Assembly: GCF_002213425.1 (NCBI RefSeq)
Contig: NZ_NJGV01000027.1
Span: 26,450 to 90,449, forward strand
DNA length: 64,000 bases
Reading direction: 5' to 3'
Source of the DNA: Herbaspirillum aquaticum
Lineage (GTDB): Bacteria; Pseudomonadota; Gammaproteobacteria; Burkholderiales; Burkholderiaceae_D
Made by a program: the position numbers and the translations under genes. Position 1 is the stretch's first letter; every line of letters begins with the position of its first letter. Positions 15,969-24,195 of the stretch are shown in pieces. The notes beneath the pieces are model-generated. The model did no database searches. It was not told the origin of the DNA and saw only the letters and a list, made by a program, of their open reading frames with translations.

Positions 15969-17791
15969 GCAGCGGCTCCCTCAACATCGCCCTGGTGGGC
16001 AATCCCAACTGCGGCAAGACCGCCCTCTTCAACCAGCTGACCGGGGCGCGCCAGAAGGTCGCCAACTATGCCGGCGTGACGGTGGAACGCAAGTCCGGTG
16101 CCTTCACCGCCCCTTCCGGTCGCCACGTGCGGGTGGTCGACCTGCCCGGCGCCTACAGCCTGCAATCGGTGAGCCCCGATGAACGCGTGACGCAGGCGGT
16201 GCTGCAGGGACGCTATCCTGGCGAAGCCGTTCCGGACCTGATCGTCTGTGTGGCCGATGCCACCAATTTGCGCCTGCACCTGCGCTTCGTGCTGGAAGTG
16301 CGCCGCCTGGGCCGGCCCATGGTGCTGGCGCTGAACATGATGGATGCGGCCGCCCGGCGCGGCATCCGCATCGACGTGGCGGCGCTGTCGCAGCGCCTGG
16401 GCATGCCGGTCATCGAGACCATTGCCGTCAAGCGCGGGGGCACGCGCGCGCTGGTGGCGGCCATCGATACGCAGGCGCCGGTCCCCTCGGCGGCGGTCCA
16501 AGAGCCCGACGACCTCCACGCGGAAGTGCGCGCGCTGCTGGCCGACACCGTGGTGATGCCGGCCCCGACCGATCGCCGTGATGATGCGATCGACCGCATC
16601 GCCCTGCATCCGGTCTTCGGGGTGCTGTTGCTGGCGCTGACCATGTTCCTGGTGTTCCAGGCGGTGTATGCCATCGGCAAGCCGATGACCGATGCCATCG
16701 CCGATGGCTTCGGCACGCTCGGCGGCGTGGTCGGTGAGTGGCTGCCGGAGGGCCCTTTGCGCGGGCTGGTCACCGATGGCCTGCTGGCCGGGCTGGGCAC
16801 GGTGCTGGGCTTCCTGCCGCAGATCCTGGTGCTGTTTTTCTTCATCCTGCTGCTGGAGGAATCCGGCTACCTGCCCCGCGCGGCCTTCGTGCTGGACAAG
16901 CTCATGGTCTCGGTGGGCCTGTCGGGCCGATCCTTCATCCCCCTGCTTTCCAGCTTCGCCTGTGCCATTCCCGGCATCATGGGCACGCGCAGCATCACCG
17001 ATCCGCGTGACCGCCTGGCCACCATCCTGGTCGCCCCGCTGATGACCTGTTCGGCGCGCCTGCCGGTGTATGCCCTGCTCATTGGCGCTTTCATCCCGCA
17101 TCGTCCGGTGCTGGGCATCTTCAACCTGCAAGGGCTGGCGCTGTTCTGTCTCTATGTGGCGGGCATTGCCGCCGCCATGCTGGTGGCCTGGGTGGCCAAG
17201 CGCATCGGCCGCTCGCGCCAGGAACGGGCGCTGTTGATGGAGCTGCCCTCCTATCGTCTGCCGCACTGGCGCGATATCGCGCTGGGCCTGTGGGAACGCG
17301 GTGCCATCTTCCTCAAGCGCTTGACCGGCGTGATGCTGGCGCTGACGGTGCTGATGTGGGCCATCTGCACCTTCCCCTCGGCACCGGAGGGCGCAACCCG
17401 CGCCGCCATCGACTATTCCATCGCCGGTTATATCGGCCACAGCCTGCAAATGCTGTTCGCTCCGCTCGGCTTCAACTGGCAGATCAGCCTGTCGCTGATC
17501 CCCGCCTTCGCCGCGCGGGAGACCGCCGTGGCCACGCTGGCGACCGTCTATGCGGTGGGCGGTGAAGAAGGCGCGGCGCTGCAAAGCGCGCTGGCTGCGC
17601 ACATCTCGCTGGCCAGTGCGCTGTCGCTGATGGTGTGGTTCGCCTTTGCGCCGCAGTGCATGTCCACGCTGGCCATCATCCGCCGCGAGACGCAGTCCTG
17701 GCGCATGGTGGCGCTGTCCTTCGGCTACATGTTCGTGCTGGCGTATGCCGCTTCCTTCCTGACCTACAACATCGCAAGGTGGCTGGCATGA
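15965..17791 (+). CDS. feoB: FeoB, ferrous iron permease with GTPase domain
   Basis: A 608-residue protein. The N-terminal G domain shows G1 GNPNCGKT (residues 12-19), G3 DLPGAYS (near 60) and G4 NMMD (near 122). The membrane part has the two Gate regions; Cys-containing SSFACAIPGIMGTR and LMTCSARLPVY are the conserved gate motifs. It is shorter than the E. coli protein (773 residues), mainly in the cytoplasmic and C-terminal parts, as in many betaproteobacteria. It overlaps feoA and the next gene by ATGA. Confidence 0.96.
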   Translation: MSSGSLNIALVGNPNCGKTALFNQLTGARQKVANYAGVTVERKSGAFTAPSGRHVRVVDLPGAYSLQSVSPDERVTQAVLQGRYPGEAVPDLIVCVADATNLRLHLRFVLEVRRLGRPMVLALNMMDAAARRGIRIDVAALSQRLGMPVIETIAVKRGGTRALVAAIDTQAPVPSAAVQEPDDLHAEVRALLADTVVMPAPTDRRDDAIDRIALHPVFGVLLLALTMFLVFQAVYAIGKPMTDAIADGFGTLGGVVGEWLPEGPLRGLVTDGLLAGLGTVLGFLPQILVLFFFILLLEESGYLPRAAFVLDKLMVSVGLSGRSFIPLLSSFACAIPGIMGTRSITDPRDRLATILVAPLMTCSARLPVYALLIGAFIPHRPVLGIFNLQGLALFCLYVAGIAAAMLVAWVAKRIGRSRQERALLMELPSYRLPHWRDIALGLWERGAIFLKRLTGVMLALTVLMWAICTFPSAPEGATRAAIDYSIAGYIGHSLQMLFAPLGFNWQISLSLIPAFAARETAVATLATVYAVGGEEGAALQSALAAHISLASALSLMVWFAFAPQCMSTLAIIRRETQSWRMVALSFGYMFVLAYAASFLTYNIARWLA

Positions 17792-18075
17792 ATCACGCGC
17801 TGTGGTGGCAATACGCGGTCATTGCCGTGCTGGTGATGGCCAGTGCGCTCTACATGCTGCGCAAGCTGGCGCCTTCGATGAGCTGGCGCTGGCAGGCGCG
17901 GCTGGCGAGCTGGTTGATTCGTCGTCGTGCGGGGATGTGGCAGGCCCTGGGCCGGCGCTGGTTGCCGCCCGCCAAAAGCGGTGGCTGTGGTGGCGGTGCG
18001 TGTGATGGCTGTGGCGATAGCGGTGATGCCCTGCCGCCGCTGGAACAGAAGATCCAGTTCCATCGCCGCCGCTGA
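17788..18075 (+). CDS. Cys-rich small membrane protein of the feo operon (DUF6587-like)
   Basis: A 95-residue protein with one N-terminal membrane helix (about residues 8-26), a basic middle (WLIRRRAGMWQALGRRWLP), and a C-terminal cluster CGGGACDGCGD with three cysteines. Its start overlaps the feoB stop by ATGA. It takes the place of FeoC and resembles the small Cys-rich protein seen after feoB in Burkholderiales. The cysteines could bind iron or an Fe-S cluster and link iron or redox state to FeoB; this is inference from position and motif. Confidence 0.8.
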   Translation: MNHALWWQYAVIAVLVMASALYMLRKLAPSMSWRWQARLASWLIRRRAGMWQALGRRWLPPAKSGGCGGGACDGCGDSGDALPPLEQKIQFHRRR

Positions 18076-18108
18076 ATCCCGGATCCGGCGCGGCGGCGAG
18101 GCTTGTGC

Positions 18109-19314
18109 TCAGTGCAGCTCTTCGGCTTCGAACCCGGCCGCGCGCAAGGCCTGCAGCACCTGGGCCAGGTGCGGGCGACCACGGGTTTGCAGCACCAGTT
18201 CGATATCCACGTTCTGCGCGGCCAGGAGCGTAAAGGCGCGCTGGTGGTGCACTTCATCGATGTTGGCACCGGCTTCGGCGACGATGCCGGTGATGCGCGC
18301 CAGCGTGCCGGGCACGTCGCGTGAACTGACCTTGACGCGGGCCAGGCGTCCGGCACGTACCATGCCGCGTTCGATGATGGCGGTGAGCAACAGCGGATCG
18401 ATGTTGCCGCCCGACAGCACCAGTCCCACGCGCTTGCCGCGGAAGCGGTCCGGATAGCGCACCAGCGCAGCCAGTCCCGCCGCACCAGCCCCTTCCACCA
18501 GCGTCTTTTCGATTTCCAGCAGCATCAGCACGGCCTGTTCGATATCGCCTTCATCGACCAGCAGCAGCTCGTCGGCTTCGCGCGCGATGATGGCGCGGGT
18601 CAGCGTGCCGGGCGTGCCCACGGCGATACCTTCGGCGATGGTGCTGGCGCCGACCGGGTGTTCGGTCCCCTTGACGGCATTGACCATGGTCGGGAAGCGG
18701 CGTGTCTGCACGCCCACGATCTCGATCTCCGGCTTGATGGCGCGTGCGGCCACGGCCATGCCGGCCAGCAGGCCGCCGCCGCCGATGGAGACCACCAGGC
18801 AATCGAGGTCTGGCACGGCCTTCATCATCTCCAGCGCGACCGTCCCCTGGCCGGCGATGATGGCTTCGTCGTCATAGGGATGGACGAAGGTCAGGCCCTC
18901 TTTCTCGGCCAGTTCATAGGCATGGGTGCGGGCCGCTTCCAGGGTGTCGCCATGCAGCACCACGTTGGCGCCGAAGCCGCGGGTGCGTTCGATCTTCACG
19001 CCGGGCGTGAAGCGCGGCATGACGATGGTGGCCGGCAAGCCCAGGCGTTGCGCGTGATAAGCCACACCCTGTGCATGGTTGCCGGCCGACATGGCCACCA
19101 CGCCGCGCGCACCGCCTTCGCTGGCGGCGACGTCGACCATCTTGTTGCAGGCGCCGCGCTCCTTGAAGGAGGCGGTGAATTGCAGGTTTTCGAATTTCAG
19201 GAAGACCTGGGCGCCGACGATCTGGGACAGCGTGCGCGATTCCACACAGGGTGTCTCCAGGATCTGGCCTTGCAGCCGCTGGGCGGCGGCTTCGATGTCG
19301 TTGAGCGTTGTCAT
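18109..19314 (-). CDS. ilvA: Threonine ammonia-lyase (biosynthetic/catabolic, short form with ACT domain)
   Basis: A 401-residue PLP enzyme that deaminates threonine to 2-oxobutanoate, the first step to isoleucine. The Schiff-base lysine is K51 in TASFKERGA, and the phosphate-binding glycine loop is SIGGGGLLAG near residue 185. A single ACT-like domain (about 325-401, starting RVKVSSRDVPGTLARITG) follows the catalytic domain; this 400-residue form differs from the 514-residue E. coli IlvA. The start at 19314 gives the usual N-terminus; the open frame further upstream has no support. It converges on the feo operon with no clear terminator. Confidence 0.92.
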   Translation of the reverse strand: MTTLNDIEAAAQRLQGQILETPCVESRTLSQIVGAQVFLKFENLQFTASFKERGACNKMVDVAASEGGARGVVAMSAGNHAQGVAYHAQRLGLPATIVMPRFTPGVKIERTRGFGANVVLHGDTLEAARTHAYELAEKEGLTFVHPYDDEAIIAGQGTVALEMMKAVPDLDCLVVSIGGGGLLAGMAVAARAIKPEIEIVGVQTRRFPTMVNAVKGTEHPVGASTIAEGIAVGTPGTLTRAIIAREADELLLVDEGDIEQAVLMLLEIEKTLVEGAGAAGLAALVRYPDRFRGKRVGLVLSGGNIDPLLLTAIIERGMVRAGRLARVKVSSRDVPGTLARITGIVAEAGANIDEVHHQRAFTLLAAQNVDIELVLQTRGRPHLAQVLQALRAAGFEAEELH

Positions 19315-19674
19315 GCCGAGATTGTAGAGCCAATGGGGTGATTTGTAGCAGTTCGGGCATACCGCCGCCAAGGATGCGGCGAAAGCAAAGTCATGGGCCG
19401 TTCCGCTTGCAAATTCGAAAATCCATCGCGTAACTTTTTGCCTGCTCGGTGATAACCAGTACCTGGGCAATTGCAGTCCAGACAACACAAAATTTCTTTG
19501 CAAGTGGCCATTGAAGTCCGCCGCAGTGCCGACTACAGTAAAGACTCGTCGCGCCGCCAGCTGCTTCCACCAGGAGACAACAGCCAGCCCGGATGCGGCA
19601 CCCGGAAGTGGCGCGCGCCCTTCCTTCTCACGCAGATCCGAACAGTCTCAGCAGTTCTCACCCAGGAGATACCC
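19315..19674. other. Intergenic region, divergent promoters expected
   Basis: A 360-bp space between ilvA (-) and the zinc-ribbon gene (+). A frame is open through most of it but shows no protein features. I see no strong palindrome or riboswitch-like element. Confidence 0.5.
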
Positions 19675-20031
19675 ATGAGCATGGCCACCCGGCAACCGGA
19701 TGTCCGATCGTCCCCGCCCCTGCCCTTCAGTCCCCTCGTTCCCCCGCGCGAACGCGCGCGCTACCACCAGCGCACCACACCGCTGCTGTTGAAACTGGTG
19801 GAACTGGATCCGCGCGAAGTCGTGGACGGCATCATGACCCCCAACGGCTTCCTGGCCGCTGACGTGACGCCGGTGGGCCCGATGCGCGAGGCTTGCCCGC
19901 ATTGTGAAGGCGTGGCGCTGCAGCTGGTGTTGCGGCATCACCATGTCAAGCGCAGCCATCTGTTCTGCCGCGTATGCACGCGCGTGTATGACGCGTTCAA
20001 CGAGAGCGGGCATTCGGTGTTGACGGTGTGA
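19675..20031 (+). CDS. Small zinc-ribbon-like protein, function unknown
   Basis: A 118-residue soluble protein. The C-terminal half has two CxxC pairs, CPHC (near residue 79) and CRVC (near 101), separated by about 20 residues that contain HHHVK, a spacing that suits a zinc ribbon. The N-terminal 35 residues are Pro/Arg-rich and probably disordered. AGGAGA 9 nt upstream supports the start at 19675; a second in-frame ATG follows two codons later. It stands alone between promoter and terminator. No enzyme motif is visible; a nucleic acid or protein interaction role is only a guess. Confidence 0.72.
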   Translation: MSMATRQPDVRSSPPLPFSPLVPPRERARYHQRTTPLLLKLVELDPREVVDGIMTPNGFLAADVTPVGPMREACPHCEGVALQLVLRHHHVKRSHLFCRVCTRVYDAFNESGHSVLTV

Positions 20032-20053
20032 AGCCGTTCAATAGCGTGAAGCA

Positions 20054-20082
20054 AGCGTCGATGTTATCGGCGCTTTTTTTTT
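20054..20082 (+). terminator. Rho-independent terminator after the zinc-ribbon gene
   Basis: AGCGTCGAT and ATCGGCGCT pair (one G-U) around GTT and run into nine T residues (20074-20082). Confidence 0.85.
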
Positions 20083-20285
20083 GCTTGCAGCAAGCTCCGG
20101 TCATCCCATTCCCTGCGTAGGGTTTGTTGATAATCGCCATTTTCGGTTGGAAGCAATTTCCATATGCCGAACGGGTCGGGCACGGGCCTGTGGGGTTTGT
20201 CCATGAGCGTAGTGTCGATTGCGATATGAGGATGCGATGTTCCCCTGCCAGCATCCATTTCGCCATCGAAGTTTCTGGAACATTC

Positions 20286-20316
20286 TTGACGACCTCAAGC
20301 GGTAACACAGTAGAAT
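20286..20316 (+). promoter_or_regulatory. Possible sigma-70 promoter of ogt
   Basis: TTGACG (20286-20291) and TAGAAT (20311-20316) are 19 bp apart, longer than the ideal 17. The -10 ends 25 bp before the start codon. Confidence 0.4.
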
Positions 20317-20341
20317 CAGCCCCCTCAACGCAACAAAAGAG

Positions 20342-20920
20342 ATGCCAATGGAATATGCGTACAAGCTGATGGCCTCCCCGGCCGGTTTGCTCAAGCTGGT
20401 GGCCAAGGGGGATCACCTGGCGGCCATCCTGTGGGAGGACGATGACGCCCTGCGCGTGCGCCTGGGTGAGATGGTGGAAGATGAAGACCGTCCGGTCCTG
20501 ATCGAAACCGAACATCAGCTGCGCGAATATTTTGCCGGCGAACGCGACAGCTTCGACATCCCGCTGCATTTCGAAGGCACCGAGTTCCAGCGCCAGGTGT
20601 GGTCGGCCCTGCTCGACATCCCTTATGGCCAGACCCGCACCTATCTCGATATCGCACGCCAGCTCGGCAACGAGAAGGCGGTGCGCGCCGTGGGGGCGGC
20701 CAATGGCCGCAATCCCATTTCCATCATCGCGCCCTGCCATCGCGTCATCGGCGCCGGTGGCGAACTCACCGGCTTTGCCGGCGGGCTGCACGTCAAGAAA
20801 CTGCTGCTGGCCATCGAGGGCATTTCCACCGAGGGCCGCGATATCGGCCAGGTCATCGATCCCCGCCGCAAGGCGCAATCGCGGCGACGCGAAGATCCCA
20901 ACCAGCTGTCGCTGCTGTAA
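20342..20920 (+). CDS. ogt: Methylated-DNA--protein-cysteine methyltransferase
   Basis: A 192-residue suicide DNA repair protein that transfers the alkyl group of O6-alkylguanine to its own cysteine. The active site PCHRV gives C132; the helix-turn-helix region (GQTRTYLDIARQLGNEKAVRAVGAANGRNP is read across about residues 96-124) with the arginine finger precedes it. The C-terminal 25 residues are basic and extend past the usual domain end. Start at 20342 or the ATG six bases later are both possible. Monocistronic, preceded by the terminator at 20054-20082. Confidence 0.93.
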   Translation: MPMEYAYKLMASPAGLLKLVAKGDHLAAILWEDDDALRVRLGEMVEDEDRPVLIETEHQLREYFAGERDSFDIPLHFEGTEFQRQVWSALLDIPYGQTRTYLDIARQLGNEKAVRAVGAANGRNPISIIAPCHRVIGAGGELTGFAGGLHVKKLLLAIEGISTEGRDIGQVIDPRRKAQSRRREDPNQLSLL

Positions 20921-20974
20921 GTCCGAAAACGCAACTAACTTCCCTGCAACAGCCAGCCTGGCCGTGCAGCGTGC

Positions 20975-21841
20975 TCAGCGCTGCATGCCCCACCTCTTCA
21001 CGGTCACGCGTTCCAGCGTATTGAAGACCAGGTTCTCTACCAGCAGACCGATGAGGATCACCATGGCCAGGCCGGCGAAGACCTTGTCGGTATAGAGTTC
21101 GTTGCGATTCTGGAAGATGTACCAGCCCAGTCCGCCTTTGCCGCTGGTGGCACCGAAGACCAGTTCGGCGGCAATGAGCGTACGCCATGCAAACGCCCAG
21201 CCGATGCGCAATCCCGCCAGGATGGAGGGCAGGGCGGCCGGCACCAGTACCTGCAGCACGAAGCCCAGGCCGCGCAGGCCATAGTTGCGGCCGGCCATGC
21301 GCAGGGTCTCCGAGACCCCCAGGAAGCCCGCATAGGTATTGACCGCCAGCGCCCACAGCACCGAATGCACCAGCACGAAGATCAGGCTGCCTTGGCCCAG
21401 CCCGAACCACAGCAGGGCGATGGGCAGCAGCGCAATGGCCGGCAGCGGATTGAACATCGAGGTGAGGGTGCCCAGCAGGTCGCGCCCGAATTGCGTCGAC
21501 ACCGCCAGCGTGGTCAGCACGAAGGCCGCCACGATGCCCAGCAGATAGGCCTTCAGCAGCACCTGCAGCGACAGCCAGGTCTTGCCGAACAGCTCGCCCG
21601 TCTTGAGACCGTCGAGGAAGGCCTGCGCCGTCTGCAGGAAGGTCGGCAGCAGCAGGTCATTGTTCTGCCAGCGCGCGATGCCTTCCCACACCAGCGCCAG
21701 CAGCAGCAGGATGGCGCCCTTGCGCACCCAGCCCTGTTGCCAGATGCGCTGGGGCAGCGAGAACTGGCGCTGCAGCACCAGGCCGGGCAGGGGAGTCAGC
21801 GGCAGTTCGTATTCGTCGCGGATCGGGGGAGTCTGGGGCAT
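20975..21841 (-). CDS. ABC transporter permease (sulfonate/nitrate/taurine type)
   Basis: A 288-residue inner-membrane permease with about six helices and the EAA-type loop (VSETLRMAGRNYGLRGLGFV then LPSILAGLRIGWAFAWRTLI) that contacts the ATPase. This is the SsuC/TauC branch. It is the last gene of a three-gene minus-strand operon, 15 bp after the ATPase gene. It forms the channel for the substrate delivered by the binding protein of 22710-23735. Confidence 0.9.
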   Translation of the reverse strand: MPQTPPIRDEYELPLTPLPGLVLQRQFSLPQRIWQQGWVRKGAILLLLALVWEGIARWQNNDLLLPTFLQTAQAFLDGLKTGELFGKTWLSLQVLLKAYLLGIVAAFVLTTLAVSTQFGRDLLGTLTSMFNPLPAIALLPIALLWFGLGQGSLIFVLVHSVLWALAVNTYAGFLGVSETLRMAGRNYGLRGLGFVLQVLVPAALPSILAGLRIGWAFAWRTLIAAELVFGATSGKGGLGWYIFQNRNELYTDKVFAGLAMVILIGLLVENLVFNTLERVTVKRWGMQR

Positions 21842-21856
21842 GGCGTATTTCGGTCT

Positions 21857-22729
21857 TTAGTAAGAAAAGCGGACATCGCTGAAATTGATGACCGGTGCCG
21901 CTGCGCTGGCCGCGCCGGTCTCGCCGCCTTCATCGAAGAGCAGACGATGGATGCGCTGCGCGGTCTGCTGGAAGCCCACGCCACCCAGGCTGGACAGATC
22001 GTACTGGTGGCTGTTGATCTCGGCGCGTACGCGGCCCGGATGCGGCGAGAGCAGCAGGATGCGGTTGCCCACCACCAGTGCCTCTTCGATGGAGTGCGTC
22101 ACGAAGAGCAGGGTGAAGCGCACCTCATCCCACAGCGCCAGCAATTCTTCCTGCATCTTGCGGCGGGTCAGCGCATCGAGGGCGGCGAAGGGCTCATCCA
22201 TCAACAGCATCTTGGGTTGCATCGCCAGTGCGCGGGCAATCGCCACGCGCGCCTTCATGCCGCCCGAGAGTGTATGCGGATAGGCATCGGCAAAGCGCGC
22301 CAGGCCGACCTTCTCCAGGTAATGGCGGGCGCGCTCGGCGGCTTCGCGCTTGCCCAGCGTGCGCGAGGCCAGCAGCGGAAACATCACGTTCTGCAGCACC
22401 GTCTTCCACGGCGGCAGCTGGTCGAATTCCTGGAAGACCACGATGCGGTCCGGCCCCGGCTGATGCACCACCTGGCCATCGAGACGGATCTCGCCACCGG
22501 CCGGCGGCAGGAAGCCCGCGACCGATTTGAGCAGGCTGGACTTGCCGCAGCCCGAGGGCCCCAGCAGCACGAAGCGATCCGCCGGATGCACGTCGAAACT
22601 GACTTCATGCGTGGCCTGCACCACGGCCGTGGCGCTGCGGTATTGCAGGCTCACGCGGTCCACCTGCAGCAGCGGCTGCAGGCTGGCGGCGGCGCTCACG
22701 CTGGCGGTTTCAGCTGCCGGGTTGTGCAT
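21857..22729 (-). CDS. ABC transporter ATP-binding protein (sulfonate/nitrate/taurine type)
   Basis: A 290-residue ATPase. Walker A is GPSGCGKSS (near residue 59), the signature is [15 protein letters not shown], and Walker B is LLMDEPFAALD. The signature has K-A in place of the usual R-Q after LSGGM, an uncommon but tolerated change. Both ends are extended: about 20 Ala/Ser-rich residues at the N-terminus and some 35 at the C-terminus. Its start overlaps the end of the binding-protein gene by 20 bp, so translation is probably coupled. Confidence 0.9.
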   Translation of the reverse strand: MHNPAAETASVSAAASLQPLLQVDRVSLQYRSATAVVQATHEVSFDVHPADRFVLLGPSGCGKSSLLKSVAGFLPPAGGEIRLDGQVVHQPGPDRIVVFQEFDQLPPWKTVLQNVMFPLLASRTLGKREAAERARHYLEKVGLARFADAYPHTLSGGMKARVAIARALAMQPKMLLMDEPFAALDALTRRKMQEELLALWDEVRFTLLFVTHSIEEALVVGNRILLLSPHPGRVRAEINSHQYDLSSLGGVGFQQTAQRIHRLLFDEGGETGAASAAAPVINFSDVRFSY

Positions 22730-23735
22730 ACGCTTCCTCGAAGAAGTAATCCTTCCAGCTATTGGCGCGATTCTTCAGCACGCCCAGCGCATGCAGCTGC
22801 TCGGCATAGACGAAGGTGCGCTCGGGCGAGACGGTGAAGTTGATTTCCGGGTCTTCCACGATCCTGCGCACGAACTCCGGCGCGAGCTTGGACTTCTGCA
22901 CGCGGATGAAGGTATCGGCTGCCTTGGCCTTGTTGTTGCGCACGAACTCGGCCGCTTCCACCAGCGCCTTGTAGAAGGCACGGGAGGTCTTGGGGTTTTC
23001 GTCGTGGAATTTCTGGGTGGTGTAGAGCACGTTGAAGGTCGCCGGTCCACCCATGATGTCGTAAGAGCTGATGACCTTGTGCACCTTCTTGTTTTCCAGC
23101 GCCTGGTACTGGAAGGGCGGGCTGGAGAAGTGCGCATTGATTTCCGAGCCGCCCGCGATCAGGGCCGCCGTGGCATCCGGATGGGAGAGGCTCACGCTGA
23201 TGCTGTCGAAGCGCTTGAAATCTTCCTTGCCGAATACCCTGGCGGTCTCGATCTGCAGCGTGCGCGACTGGAAGCCCACACCTGCCGCCGGGACGGCGAT
23301 GCGATCCTTGTCGCTGAAATCCTTGATGGTCCTGACATTGGGATTGTTGCTCAGCAGGTAGTTGGGCATGGAGCCCAGCGAGGCAATCGCCTTGACGTTC
23401 TGGCGGCCGCGCGTGCGGTCCCACAGCACCAGGGCCGGCGGCGCACCGGCCGAGACCACGTCCAGGGCCCCGGCCAGCAGGGCTTCGTTCATGCCGGTGG
23501 CGCCCGACAGGCTGGTCCACTCGACCTTGATGTCCACGCCTTCCTGCTTGCCGTATTTTTCGATCAGCTTCTGGTCCTGCACCACGTCGAGGATCAGGTA
23601 GCCGATACCGAATTGCTGGGCGATGCGGATGCTGCCTTCGGCGCGCGCCATCAACGGCGCACCCAGCAGCGACAGCGCCAGGGTGGTGGTGAACAGACGC
23701 CGCAGGCGCCCCTTGGAAGAGAGTCGTGTAGTCAT
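22710..23735 (-). CDS. Periplasmic substrate-binding protein (sulfonate/nitrate/taurine type)
   Basis: A 341-residue secreted protein. An n-region with Arg/Lys (MTTRLSSKGRLRRL) and a hydrophobic core lead to cleavage after ARA near residue 32. The fold is the SsuA/TauA/NrtA class (IRIAQQFGIGYLILDVVQDQ, later GALDVVSAGAPPALVL). Aliphatic sulfonates, taurine or another organosulfur or nitrogen compound is the likely ligand; no sulfonate monooxygenase gene is nearby, so the substrate stays open. First gene of the operon; a palindrome at 23885-23902 lies upstream. Confidence 0.88.
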   Translation of the reverse strand: MTTRLSSKGRLRRLFTTTLALSLLGAPLMARAEGSIRIAQQFGIGYLILDVVQDQKLIEKYGKQEGVDIKVEWTSLSGATGMNEALLAGALDVVSAGAPPALVLWDRTRGRQNVKAIASLGSMPNYLLSNNPNVRTIKDFSDKDRIAVPAAGVGFQSRTLQIETARVFGKEDFKRFDSISVSLSHPDATAALIAGGSEINAHFSSPPFQYQALENKKVHKVISSYDIMGGPATFNVLYTTQKFHDENPKTSRAFYKALVEAAEFVRNNKAKAADTFIRVQKSKLAPEFVRRIVEDPEINFTVSPERTFVYAEQLHALGVLKNRANSWKDYFFEEAYAQPGS

Positions 23736-24195
23736 GGTGTCCTGTACTGTGGAGGCAGGCCGGCTTCGGTGGAGAATCCGGCAGTGGATGTGCGGTGTCG
23801 GCTTAGAACCGTCATGGTGGTAAAACGCGGTTCTTTATTCGTTCGGAGTATATAAAGGGCAGGGGAGAAAGAAAAACTCGATTACCGCATATCGATATGC
23901 GGCCGGGGTATAGGCCGCAAGCCCTTGTCCGGCGCGGCTTGCGGGCGATATGAAGGTTTTTGCGGCAGTGCAATTCCGGAACCGCGTCCGTGCGCGGCTG
24001 TCAAGTTCCGCAAGCCAGGCGAGAGGCGCGCGCGCAACGCCAGGAGGTCGTCAGCGGCATTTTGAGCGCACCACGGGTAGAGTGCGCTAAAGTACGCGTC
24101 CTGCCCGGACAGTGGCCAGCCCTCCCCGCCGAGGGTGGCGTCTGCCCCCAGAACCTGTCCGCCGGCACTCTATTTGAAGAAGCAAAGGGAGCAAG
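23736..24195. other. Divergent promoter region of the ABC operon and kup
   Basis: A 460-bp space with no gene. It contains the 18-bp palindrome at 23885-23902 and, nearer kup, GC-rich sequence without obvious promoter hexamers. A plus-strand frame (23960-24253) crosses it but has no protein features. Confidence 0.5.
23885..23902. promoter_or_regulatory. 18-bp perfect palindrome
   Basis: CCGCATATCGATATGCGG is fully self-complementary and lies 150 bp upstream of the ABC operon start and about 290 bp upstream of kup. An operator for the ABC operon is likeliest by distance; the cognate protein is unknown. Confidence 0.5.

Noticed and set aside
15656..17602. A 648-codon minus-strand frame opposite feoB
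   Set aside because: feoB on the plus strand has all GTPase motifs; this frame is its mirror.
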